From: DATBLZ01 sp036555065 | GTDB taxonomy: Bacteria > Pseudomonadota > Gammaproteobacteria > Steroidobacterales > Rariloculaceae | Length of the DNA stretch: 46,782 nucleotides | Reading direction: 5' to 3' | NCBI GenBank assembly: GCA_036555065.1 | Contig: DATBLZ010000067.1 | Span: 1 to 46,782, forward strand | Shown: positions 7,303 to 14,681 of the stretch, piece after piece | How positions within the stretch are numbered: the stretch's first letter is position 1 | Layout of the letters: every line of letters begins with the position of its first letter | The notes under the pieces: model-generated | Database searches by the model: none | Told to the model about the DNA's origin: nothing | Seen by the model: only the letters and a program-made list of their open reading frames with translations | Program-made: the position numbers and the translations under genes

Positions 7303-9342
7303 ATGAGAAAGTCTTTCCGCTCATGGCACGCTGCGACGATCAGCGCGCTCGCGCTGGCTCAGCCATTGGCGCAAAGCACTGCCTTTGGCCAAGCGCCGGC
7401 CGCGGAGCCGCCGCCCGACGAAGTCGTGGTTTTCGGCCGCGGCACACCGTTCCTCGGTGCGGCCGAGGCAGCGAGCGAGGGATCGGTCGGCGGCGCGGAT
7501 CTACTCGTCCGGCCCATGCTGCGTGTCGCGGAGCTGCTCGAGGCCGTTCCCGGCCTGGTCGCGGTGCAGCATTCCGGCAGCGGTAAGGCGAATCAATACT
7601 TTCTGCGCGGGTTCAATCTCGACCATGGCACGGACTTTACGACCTATGTCGATGGCATGCCGTGGAACTTGCGCTCTCACGGCCATGGCCAGGGCTATCT
7701 CGACGTCAACGGGCTGCTGCCCGAGGTCGTCGAGCGCATCGATTACCGCAAAGGCCCCTATCGCGTGGACGTCGGGGATTTCTCGATCGCCGGCGCGTCG
7801 TTCATCACGACGATCGACCGGCTCGAGGCGCCGTACGTCGCGGTCGAGAGCGGCGAGTATGGGTGGGCGCGGCTCGGCGCGGGCGGCTCGGGGGACATCG
7901 GCACGGGCACTCTGACGGCGCTCGGCGAGGTCAAAACCTACGACGGGCCGTGGCAACGCGAGGAAGGGCTCGAGCACGTCGCGGTCTGGACCAAATATCG
8001 GCGCGACCTGGATTTCGGCGCTCTCGCGTTTACCCTGTCTGGCTACGAAGGCGAGTGGCGTCCAACCGAGCAGATCCCCGAGCGGGTCATCGGCAGCGCC
8101 GTGTGCGCCGATGCGTTCTGCGCGCTCGACCCGACTGCACGTGGAGACACGTCGCGCTGGGTGGGCGGCGCGCAACTCTCGGGCGACGACTGGACCGCGG
8201 CTGCTTACATGCAGCGTTACGACTGGAACATGCAGTCGAACCCGACCTACGACTTTCAGATCAACCAATTCGACAAACGCACGACGACGGGCGGGCGCTA
8301 CGAGCGCACGGTGATCGGGCAGATGAACGTCGAGGTCCGCGTGGGCGGCGAGCTTCGGTACGACGACATCGGCCTCGTCGGAGTCGACCAATACGACGCC
8401 GGCCAGCTTGTCGCGAACATCAGCGACAACGAGATCAAGGAGACGTCGCTCGGCATCTACGCTGATCTCATGTGGGCGCCGAGCGAGCGGCTGCGCCTGC
8501 TCGGCGGCCTGCGCGCGGATCGTTACGATTTCGACGTTACGGCGAACACGCCGGGCAGCGCCGCGGGCAGCAAGTCGGATAATCAAGTATCTCCGAAAGT
8601 CGGGATCGCCTACGTCGCGACCGACGCCATCGAGCTCTACGGGAACTGGGGGAAGGGGTTTCACTCGAACGACGCGCGCGGCGTCGTGAATCCGGTCGAT
8701 CCCGTGCCCGGCCTGTCCGAAGGGACCGGATACGAGGCCGGCGCGCGCTTCGAGGTCGGCAATCTGAAGCTCACGACGACGTACTGGTGGCTCGATCTCG
8801 ATAGCGAGCTCATTTTCGTCGGCGACTCGAACGCCGTCGAGCCGAAGGGTGCCTCCGAGCGCGAAGGTTACGAGGTCACGGTGTTCTGGCAGCCCGTCGA
8901 CTGGCTCGGCATCGATGCCGTGTATACGGGCAGCAAGGCGCGCTACGTCGACAATCCCGACGGCCCATACGTCGAGCAGGCCGTCGAGCACTCGGGGCAG
9001 GTTGGGCTCGCGGCCGTCAGAAACAACTGGGAAGCGAGCCTGCGAGTGAGGTATCTCGGCCCCTATGCGATGACGCCCGATAACGCGCGTCGGGCGGGTT
9101 CCGAGACGACGGCGAATCTGCGCGGGGCCTACACCGTCCGCAAACTCACGTTTTACGCCGAGCTTTTCAATCTCCTCGACGCCGACGGCAAGGATATCGT
9201 CTATTACTACGAAGCCTACGTCGACGGCTTCGATCCCCCGGGCCTAACGTCGGACGATATCGACTGCGCGGTAACGAATTGCCGCATGAGCCGCGCTCAA
9301 GAGCCGCGGACGCTGCGCGTCGGCTTCAAGCTCGAGTTCTAG
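7303..9342 (+). CDS. TonB-dependent outer-membrane receptor
   Basis: The 679-aa protein has a signal peptide (about 1-29, cleaved near AFGQA), a TonB-box-like stretch DEVVVFG, a plug domain with LLEAVPGLVAVQHSG, YFLRGF, TYVDGMPW and VERIDYRKGPY, and a 22-strand-type barrel ending in a terminal Phe (FKLEF). Such receptors import siderophores, cobalamin, metals or carbohydrates using the TonB system. The plug run from QYFLRGFN to DGMPWN and the following HGHGQGY stretch resemble receptors with no assigned ligand. There is no siderophore gene nearby. Two short Cys pairs (near VCADAFCAL and DCAVTNCRM) could form extracellular disulfides. Confidence 0.95.
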   Translation: MRKSFRSWHAATISALALAQPLAQSTAFGQAPAAEPPPDEVVVFGRGTPFLGAAEAASEGSVGGADLLVRPMLRVAELLEAVPGLVAVQHSGSGKANQYFLRGFNLDHGTDFTTYVDGMPWNLRSHGHGQGYLDVNGLLPEVVERIDYRKGPYRVDVGDFSIAGASFITTIDRLEAPYVAVESGEYGWARLGAGGSGDIGTGTLTALGEVKTYDGPWQREEGLEHVAVWTKYRRDLDFGALAFTLSGYEGEWRPTEQIPERVIGSAVCADAFCALDPTARGDTSRWVGGAQLSGDDWTAAAYMQRYDWNMQSNPTYDFQINQFDKRTTTGGRYERTVIGQMNVEVRVGGELRYDDIGLVGVDQYDAGQLVANISDNEIKETSLGIYADLMWAPSERLRLLGGLRADRYDFDVTANTPGSAAGSKSDNQVSPKVGIAYVATDAIELYGNWGKGFHSNDARGVVNPVDPVPGLSEGTGYEAGARFEVGNLKLTTTYWWLDLDSELIFVGDSNAVEPKGASEREGYEVTVFWQPVDWLGIDAVYTGSKARYVDNPDGPYVEQAVEHSGQVGLAAVRNNWEASLRVRYLGPYAMTPDNARRAGSETTANLRGAYTVRKLTFYAELFNLLDADGKDIVYYYEAYVDGFDPPGLTSDDIDCAVTNCRMSRAQEPRTLRVGFKLEF

Positions 9343-9370
9343 CGCCTCGCGCCGGGCTTTTCGCCGTATT

Positions 9371-9389
9371 GCGATCCACCTAAGATCGC
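9371..9389. repeat. short inverted repeat between receptor and LOG genes
   Basis: GCGATC and GATCGC form a 6-bp stem with a 7-nt loop, 29 nt past the receptor stop. There is no U-run, so this is at best a weak or factor-assisted terminator. Confidence 0.25.
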
Positions 9390-9416
9390 GCTGAAGCCTC
9401 TCGCACAAGGTTTCCC

Positions 9417-10253
9417 ATGGCCGATAAAGCTCCGATCCGACCGTTCCCGCATGCCGGCGCGGACATCAGCACGACACGCGCGAAGACGCCGACGCCGCAG
9501 ACGCGCTCGGCGAGCTATCGGCTCGCGTTTGCGGACGACGATTTCTTGCTCACCGACGAGCTCCGCGGTACCCGGCTCATGCTCGAATACCTGAAGCCCG
9601 AGCTTGCGCTGCGTGCGCACGGAGTGAAATCGACCGTCGTCGTTTTCGGCAGCACGCGAATCAGCGATCCGGACGCTCAGCCGCCGTCAGGCGAGCGACG
9701 GCCGGCGCTCGAGCGCGACTATTATCGCGAGGCGCGGCGCTTTGCGGCGCTCTTGGCGACGCAGAATGGCGAGCACGAGGATCTCGAGTGCGTGATCATG
9801 ACGGGCGGGGGCCCCGGCATCATGGAGGCGGCCAATCGTGGTGCCGCCGACGTCGGCGCCAAGAGCATCGGCCTCAACATCGTTTTGCCGCGCGAGCAAG
9901 TGCCGAACCCATGGATCACGCCCGAGCTCACGTTCCAGTTCCACTATTTCGCGCTGCGCAAGCTGCATTTCTTGCTGCGCGCGAAGGCGCTCGTCGCATT
10001 TCCGGGCGGGTTCGGCACGCTCGATGAGCTCTTCGAAGCACTGACGCTCCTGCAGACGAGGCGCATCCACCCGATGCCCGTGCTGCTGTTCGGCGAGGCG
10101 TTTTGGCGCCGCATCGTCGATTTCGACGCGATGGTCGAGCTCGGTGTCATCGCCCGCGAGGATCGCGATCTCTTTCGATTCGTCGAGACCGCCGAGCAGG
10201 CCGTCGCCTGGATTCGTGACGCCGGTCGTGCGCCCGGCCCGGATCCGAAGTAG
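9417..10253 (+). CDS. LOG-family protein (TIGR00730 type, nucleotide phosphoribohydrolase fold)
   Basis: The 278-aa protein carries the LOG/lysine-decarboxylase-like Rossmann fold with its two hallmark motifs: GGGPGIMEAANRGA (residues about 127-140) and PGGFGTLDELFE (about 196-207). Family members cleave ribose 5-phosphate from nucleoside monophosphates, as in cytokinin activation, and act in purine nucleotide salvage in bacteria. The N-terminal 75 residues extend beyond the minimal LOG fold, as in the longer bacterial subgroup. It ends 1 nt before the convergent beta-CASP gene. The substrate is unproven. Confidence 0.9.
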   Translation: MADKAPIRPFPHAGADISTTRAKTPTPQTRSASYRLAFADDDFLLTDELRGTRLMLEYLKPELALRAHGVKSTVVVFGSTRISDPDAQPPSGERRPALERDYYREARRFAALLATQNGEHEDLECVIMTGGGPGIMEAANRGAADVGAKSIGLNIVLPREQVPNPWITPELTFQFHYFALRKLHFLLRAKALVAFPGGFGTLDELFEALTLLQTRRIHPMPVLLFGEAFWRRIVDFDAMVELGVIAREDRDLFRFVETAEQAVAWIRDAGRAPGPDPK

Positions 10254-10254
10254 C

Positions 10255-11646
10255 TCAACGCGTTTCCAGCAGATCGACAGTCTCCATACGATCGGGAATT
10301 CGCACTGCCGCGGCGAAGCGCTCGCTGAGCTTCCCGGCGAGCGCGCTCTGTGCTGCCGGCTCGCCGTGCACGAGGTAGACGGGCGGCCGGGTCGCGAACT
10401 GCGCATACCAGGAAAGCAGGCCGGCCTGATCGGCGTGGGCCGACAATCCGCCGACCGTGTGCACGGTCGCGTTCGTGCGGATGACCTCGCCGCGGATTTT
10501 CACGTAGTCGGCGCCGTCGACGAGCCGTCGCCCCAACGTGCCCTGCGCTTGATATCCGACGATGACGACGTGGCATTCGGGTCGCCAAAGGTTGTGCTTG
10601 AGGTGATGGAGAACGCGCCCTCCGGTGCACATGCCGCTGCCCGCGATGATGATCGCGCCCGACGAGATTTCGTTGATCGCTCGCGAGTCCTCGGCCGTGC
10701 GCGCCAGGACGAGATTCCTGAGCACGGGCTGGCTGCGCCCGGGTTTGAACAAAGCTGCGTCGTAGAGGTGACGATACTGCGCGTAGGTTTCGGTGGCTTC
10801 GATGGCCATGGGGCTGTCGAGAAAGACGCGCCAATCGCCGATGTCCCACGCGTCGAAGTTCTCGGCGAGCAGGTAGAGCAAATCTTGCGTACGGCCGACC
10901 GCGAAGGCAGGGATGATCACGTTGCCGCCACTCTGTCGCGCTCTGCGGAAAATCTCGGCGAGCTCGGCGAGCGTCTCGGCCGCCGAGCGGTGGAGGCGAT
11001 CGCCATAGGTGCTTTCGAGCAGCACGAGGTCGGCCGCGGAAATTCGCGCCGGGTCGGGCATGATCGGCGCATCGCGAAATCCCAAATCACCGCTGAAGAC
11101 GAGCTTTCTTGTGAGCGCCTTCTCGGTCAGCCAAAGCTCGACGATCGCGGCTCCGAGGATGTGTCCGGAGTCGTTGAGACGGACGTCGACGCCGGGCAGG
11201 ATCTCGCGGCGCTCACCGTAGCTCAGACCCCGAAACAGCCGCATCACGGCCTCACCATCCGCCTGCGTGTAGAGCGGCGTGATCGGAGGCCAGCCGCGCC
11301 TCTGGCGTTTGCGGTTTTCCCATTCGGCCTCGCGCTCGTGCACATAGCCCGAGTCGCTGAGCAGGATTTCGCACAACGCCCGAGTCGCATGGTGTGTATA
11401 GACCGGTTCTGCGAATCCATTGCGCATGAGCAATGGCAGGCGTCCGGAATGGTCGATGTGCGCATGGCTCAGGACCACGGCGTCGATGTCTTCGGCGGGT
11501 ACGGGCAGCGGCTCACGGTTCAGCTCCTCTTCGGCGCGGCTGCCTTGGATCTGGCCGCATTCGAGCAGGAGCCGGTGCCCGTTCACGCGCAGCAAGTAGC
11601 ACGAGCCCGTGACTCTGCCCGCGGCGCCGAGGAACGTGAGCTCCAT
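10255..11646 (-). CDS. metallo-beta-lactamase fold beta-CASP ribonuclease-like protein
   Basis: The 463-aa protein has an MBL domain with the metal-binding HAHIDH motif at 61-66 and further ligands in DSGHILGAA and FSGDLG. A beta-CASP insert follows (VIIPAFAVGRTQDLLYLL), then an RNA-specificity C-terminus with the SAHADQ motif and the final VHGE. The CPSF/Ysh1-like subgroup acts on RNA as an endo- or 5'-exonuclease. Proteobacterial members of about 460 aa are often found in stress-gene clusters with CBS, Hsp20 and RtcB genes, as here. The ATG at 11646 has a weak Shine-Dalgarno. It shares a 158-bp divergent promoter region with glgC. Confidence 0.92.
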   Translation of the reverse strand: MELTFLGAAGRVTGSCYLLRVNGHRLLLECGQIQGSRAEEELNREPLPVPAEDIDAVVLSHAHIDHSGRLPLLMRNGFAEPVYTHHATRALCEILLSDSGYVHEREAEWENRKRQRRGWPPITPLYTQADGEAVMRLFRGLSYGERREILPGVDVRLNDSGHILGAAIVELWLTEKALTRKLVFSGDLGFRDAPIMPDPARISAADLVLLESTYGDRLHRSAAETLAELAEIFRRARQSGGNVIIPAFAVGRTQDLLYLLAENFDAWDIGDWRVFLDSPMAIEATETYAQYRHLYDAALFKPGRSQPVLRNLVLARTAEDSRAINEISSGAIIIAGSGMCTGGRVLHHLKHNLWRPECHVVIVGYQAQGTLGRRLVDGADYVKIRGEVIRTNATVHTVGGLSAHADQAGLLSWYAQFATRPPVYLVHGEPAAQSALAGKLSERFAAAVRIPDRMETVDLLETR

Positions 11647-11720
11647 CGCGACAGTTTAATCGCTTCGGCGGCGATGCTTCTCCGTGCGGTAATCGTTCTG
11701 CAAACGAACGGCGCCTAGAC

Positions 11721-11740
11721 TCCGTATGTAGAAATACGGA
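11721..11740. promoter_or_regulatory. perfect 7-bp inverted repeat in the beta-CASP/glgC divergent promoter region
   Basis: TCCGTAT (11721-11727) and ATACGGA (11734-11740) form a perfect inverted repeat with a 6-nt spacer. It lies 65 nt from the glgC start and 75 nt from the beta-CASP start. Read on the minus strand it shares CGTATTTC and TACGG with the site at 41761-41782, so I group it with the TACGTA-type boxes of this window. Confidence 0.5.
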
Positions 11741-11804
11741 CTGTCGCCGCGCCCGTTGCGGCGTATGGTTCGAACTGGAGTCGTCGCTTCTGCGAGCAGC
11801 CGAA

Positions 11805-13064
11805 ATGCAATCGTCGTCCCGCTCGATCGGCCCGGACTTGAGCCAGCGCACGCTCGCCATCGTCATGGCCGGCGGCAACGGCACGCGGCTCGGCGACCTG
11901 ACGCGGCGGCACTCGAAGCCGGCGTTGCCGTTTGCCGGGCAGTTCCGCAATATCGATTTTCCGCTCTCGAATTGCATTAATTCCGGGATTCGGCGCATCG
12001 GGGTCGCGACGCAGTACAAACCGCATTCGTTGATCGAGCACGTTCATCTCGGTTGGAGCTTTCTCTGCCCCGAGAGCGGCGAGTTCATCGAGACGTGGCC
12101 CGCACAACGACGCTCCGGGACCGGCTCGTACGCGGGCACGGCGGATGCGATCTATCGAAACCTCGATCTCATCGAAGCCCATTCGCCGGATTACGTGCTG
12201 ATTCTCGCCGGCGATCATGTGTACAAGATGAATTACCGCGACATGCTCGACGAGCATGCCGCAAGCCAAGCCGACGTTACGATCGGCTGCGTCGAAGTGC
12301 CGCTCGCGACCGCGAGCGCTTTCGGGATCATGCAGACGGACCCGGTGGGCTGGGTCAAGCGATTCGACGAGAAGCCGGCCCGCCCCTCACCGTGTCCGGC
12401 GAACCCCGAGATGGCGCTCGCTTCGATGGGGATCTACGTCTTCAACCGGGAATTCCTCGCTCGTTGCCTGAGCCGCGACGCGGCCGATCCCGCTTCCCGC
12501 CATGATTTCGGCCGCGACATCCTGCCGGCCGCGCTCGGCCATGCGCGCGTGCGGGCGCATACGTTCCGCGATCCGCACGGCGGGCCCGCGTACTGGCGCG
12601 ACGTCGGCACGCTCGACAGCTACTGGCGCGCAAACATGGAGCTGCTCGGCGATAGCCCCAAGCTCGATCTCCGCGATAGTCGCTGGCCGATCCGGACGCA
12701 CCAGATCGAGCTACCTGCGCCGCTGTTGGCCGGTCCGGGCGCGGCCGTGCGCTCGATTGTCTCGGCCGGCTGCCGCATTGCCGGGACCGTCCAGAATTCA
12801 GTGCTTTCGCCCGCCTGCACGATCGGGGTCGGCGCGCTCGTCGACTCCTGCGTCGTGCTCCCGAACGCGAGGATCGGCCGCGACTGTCGCATCGCGCGGG
12901 CGATCATCGACGGCGGCTGCAACATTCCCGATGGGCTCCGGTTCGACGGCCGCGCGCGCTTCGAAGCGGAAGAGGATTCGCCGTCGGCCGAAGGCGTCGT
13001 ATTGATCACAGCCTCGACCGTCGAGCGCGCGGTCGCCCGTTGGGCGGCAGCGAAGGTCGCGTAG
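11805..13064 (+). CDS. glgC: glucose-1-phosphate adenylyltransferase (ADP-glucose pyrophosphorylase)
   Basis: The 419-aa enzyme makes ADP-glucose from ATP and glucose 1-phosphate, the committed step of glycogen synthesis. Visible features are the nucleotide-binding MAGGNGTRL (residues 21-29), SKPALPFAG, the IDFPLSNC core, GTADAIYRN, the catalytic GDHVYKM, FDEKP for the sugar phosphate, and a C-terminal left-handed beta-helix. Length is normal for bacterial GlgC. No glgA, glgB or glgP is adjacent, so it is an orphan placed among stress genes, perhaps giving stress-regulated carbon storage. The start lacks a strong Shine-Dalgarno. Confidence 0.95.
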   Translation: MQSSSRSIGPDLSQRTLAIVMAGGNGTRLGDLTRRHSKPALPFAGQFRNIDFPLSNCINSGIRRIGVATQYKPHSLIEHVHLGWSFLCPESGEFIETWPAQRRSGTGSYAGTADAIYRNLDLIEAHSPDYVLILAGDHVYKMNYRDMLDEHAASQADVTIGCVEVPLATASAFGIMQTDPVGWVKRFDEKPARPSPCPANPEMALASMGIYVFNREFLARCLSRDAADPASRHDFGRDILPAALGHARVRAHTFRDPHGGPAYWRDVGTLDSYWRANMELLGDSPKLDLRDSRWPIRTHQIELPAPLLAGPGAAVRSIVSAGCRIAGTVQNSVLSPACTIGVGALVDSCVVLPNARIGRDCRIARAIIDGGCNIPDGLRFDGRARFEAEEDSPSAEGVVLITASTVERAVARWAAAKVA

Positions 13065-13077
13065 CCGCAGCGGTCGG

Positions 13078-13527
13078 TCAAGGACGCATTTTCTGTTCGG
13101 TGTGTCGCTCGATGCGATAAGCGTCGGCGACGTGTCCGAGCAAGCGCGCCAAGTGATCGATGACGTCGTCGACACTGAGAATCCCGATCAAAGCATTCTT
13201 GGCGTCGACGACCGGCACTCGGCGGAGGCCTCTGCGACGCATTTCGCTGAGCGCGAACTCGAGCCCGTTGTCCTCGTGGACGGTCACGATGTCGCGGCTC
13301 ATGAGGTCGCGGATCGCGAGTGCCCCCGGCTCGACCCCTGCGGCGAGCACTTCGATGACGAGGTCTCGGTCGGTGATCATGCCGATTGGCACTGTCAGGC
13401 CGTTGCGCTGCTCCGTCACGACGAGGTCGCCGACGTGCGCTTCACGCATGCGCCGAGCCGCCTCAGCGACGGTCGCATCGGACCCGACGGTGGCGACGTT
13501 GTGATTGCAAAGATTTCCGACTGTCAT
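13078..13527 (-). CDS. two-CBS-domain protein
   Basis: The 149-aa protein is made of two CBS motifs: residues about 8-65 (ATVGSDATVAEAARRMREAHVGDLVV to PIGMITDRDLV) and about 75-135 (DIVTVHEDNGLEFALSEM to LIGILSVDDVIDHL). CBS pairs bind adenosyl nucleotides and report energy or redox state. Stand-alone members in stress clusters include mycobacterial Rv2626c. GGAG lies 10 nt before the ATG. It is the second gene of a CBS pair, 27 nt behind the first, and is convergent with glgC with a 13-nt gap. Confidence 0.93.
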   Translation of the reverse strand: MTVGNLCNHNVATVGSDATVAEAARRMREAHVGDLVVTEQRNGLTVPIGMITDRDLVIEVLAAGVEPGALAIRDLMSRDIVTVHEDNGLEFALSEMRRRGLRRVPVVDAKNALIGILSVDDVIDHLARLLGHVADAYRIERHTEQKMRP

Positions 13528-13554
13528 AACAAATACTCCACGTCAGCGGGCCCG

Positions 13555-13989
13555 CTAGGCCGCGTCGCTGCTGTCGGCAGCCCCGAATTCGCGCACGAGC
13601 ATGTCTGCGAACGCGCGGCAGGCATCGGTCGCAGTGAAAACGCCGGCGAGCTTGCCTTTGCGCGTCACGAGCGCCGAGCCGAGCCGATGCGTCGCCATAT
13701 GGTCGAGCACGGCGTCGAGCGGTGTCGAGAGGTCGACTATATAGGCGTCCGCGGCCATCGCCTCTCGCACGGAGAGCTCTTCGGCGCGCGGGTACGCGAA
13801 GTCCGGCCCGAGCAAGAGCTTGATGTCGCGATCTGAGACGATTCCCTTGAGCACGTCGTTTTCGACCACGGGCAAGTGGCGGATCTTTGCGCGGCGCATG
13901 AACTCGAGCGCCTCGCTGACCGGAGCATCGATCGCGATCGAGTAGGGGAAGGGCGTCATAACGCGTTTGACCGGTGGAATTCGCTTCAT
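13555..13989 (-). CDS. two-CBS-domain protein, first gene of a pair
   Basis: The 144-aa protein again holds two CBS motifs: residues about 8-65 (VMTPFPYSIAIDAPVSEALEFM to GIVSDRDIKLLL) and about 75-133 (REAMAADAYIVDLSTPLDAVLDHM to LAGVFTATDACRAF). Residues PDFAYPRAEEL link the two and resemble the linker of DosR-type CBS proteins. The start has GGAG 6 nt upstream and an 8-bp leader hairpin just before that. It is divergent from the DUF2934 gene across a 173-bp region holding a TACGTATACGTA palindrome. Having two such proteins in tandem suggests a heteromeric nucleotide sensor, which is inference. Confidence 0.93.
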   Translation of the reverse strand: MKRIPPVKRVMTPFPYSIAIDAPVSEALEFMRRAKIRHLPVVENDVLKGIVSDRDIKLLLGPDFAYPRAEELSVREAMAADAYIVDLSTPLDAVLDHMATHRLGSALVTRKGKLAGVFTATDACRAFADMLVREFGAADSSDAA

Positions 13990-14003
13990 TCAATCTCCGA
14001 TTG

Positions 14004-14025
14004 CCATGCCGCGCGACAGCGGCAT
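14004..14025 (-). promoter_or_regulatory. leader hairpin ahead of the CBS gene pair
   Basis: CATGCCGC and GCGGCATG form a perfect 8-bp stem with a 6-nt loop, ending 15 nt before the CBS start and just upstream of its Shine-Dalgarno. It could stabilise or regulate the mRNA leader, or be a DNA operator. Confidence 0.4.
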
Positions 14026-14072
14026 GACGGCAACAATACCTTCGAGCCTGCTTCCCAGGCGATACGGACGTT

Positions 14073-14087
14073 TACGTATACGTACGG
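14073..14087. promoter_or_regulatory. TACGTA-type box between CBS pair and DUF2934 gene
   Basis: A perfect 12-nt palindrome TACGTATACGTA (14073-14084) runs into TACGG (14083-14087). It lies 84 nt from the CBS start and about 79-90 nt from the DUF2934 start, so it could control both directions. The same core recurs at 19870, 31416, 41761 and 43002. Confidence 0.5.
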
Positions 14088-14162
14088 TTACTACTTATTG
14101 CACCGACGTGGCAATTTCCCACAATGGGAGTCCGGGAAAAGTGTCTCGAGAGAGGAGGCCTC

Positions 14163-14612
14163 ATGGAAAGGCTACACGGCATCGACAAGAAGGAACGCGA
14201 GCAGCGGATCGCGGAAGCCGCGTACTTTCGGGCCGAGCGGCGCGGATTCATCGGCGGCGATCCCGTCGCCGACTGGATAGATGCGGAGCAGGAGATCGAC
14301 GCTGAGCTCTGCAAGCAAGAGCAGGACCGTTCGCTCGAGGAACTCAAGTCTCGACTCAAGGCGGTCGGCGAGAAGCTCAAAGCGCTCAAGAGAAAGGCGT
14401 CGAGCGTGACGGCCGAAGCACGCAAGGAAATCGAGCTCGACATCCAAAAGCTCGGCCCTCTGCGCGACGCGCTCGAGAAGCGACTCGCGGAGGCTCGAGT
14501 ACAGGGTGCGGAAGCTGCCGAAAGAGCGAGGGAGCACGCGGAGGCGCTCTGGGTCGAGATATCCGCAATTCTGGCTCGCGTCGCGAAGCGGGCGCGCGGC
14601 AAAAGACAATAG
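14163..14612 (+). CDS. DUF2934 coiled-coil protein
   Basis: The 149-aa protein starts with a DUF2934 motif (residues about 12-45: RIAEAAYFRAERRGF, then GGDPVADWIDAEQEID), followed by about 100 residues of charged helix rich in Glu, Lys and Ala that should form a coiled coil. There is no signal peptide or membrane segment. I use the ATG at 14163, preceded by a strong AGGAGG; an ATG at 14124 has none. DUF2934 proteins often accompany stress genes but have no assigned function. It is followed after 69 bp by ftsH on the same strand. Confidence 0.85.
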   Translation: MERLHGIDKKEREQRIAEAAYFRAERRGFIGGDPVADWIDAEQEIDAELCKQEQDRSLEELKSRLKAVGEKLKALKRKASSVTAEARKEIELDIQKLGPLRDALEKRLAEARVQGAEAAERAREHAEALWVEISAILARVAKRARGKRQ

Positions 14613-14681
14613 CGGCCGTCGCCGCGTCCGAACTATAGTGAGCCGCCGGCGGCAGAGGGCGGTATTGCGTCGAAATCCAAT

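Noticed and set aside
7501..8991. A 496-codon minus-strand ORF inside the TonB receptor gene
   Set aside because: It is antisense to a receptor with intact plug and barrel motifs, and its product is low-complexity.
10144..11718. A 524-codon plus-strand ORF opposite the beta-CASP gene
   Set aside because: The minus strand has the HAHIDH and SAHADQ motifs; the plus frame has none.
13545..13556. The 12-nt palindrome AGCGGGCCCGCT at the end of the first CBS gene
   Set aside because: It spans the stop codon in a GC-rich setting where such palindromes are frequent; there is no loop or U-run for a terminator.
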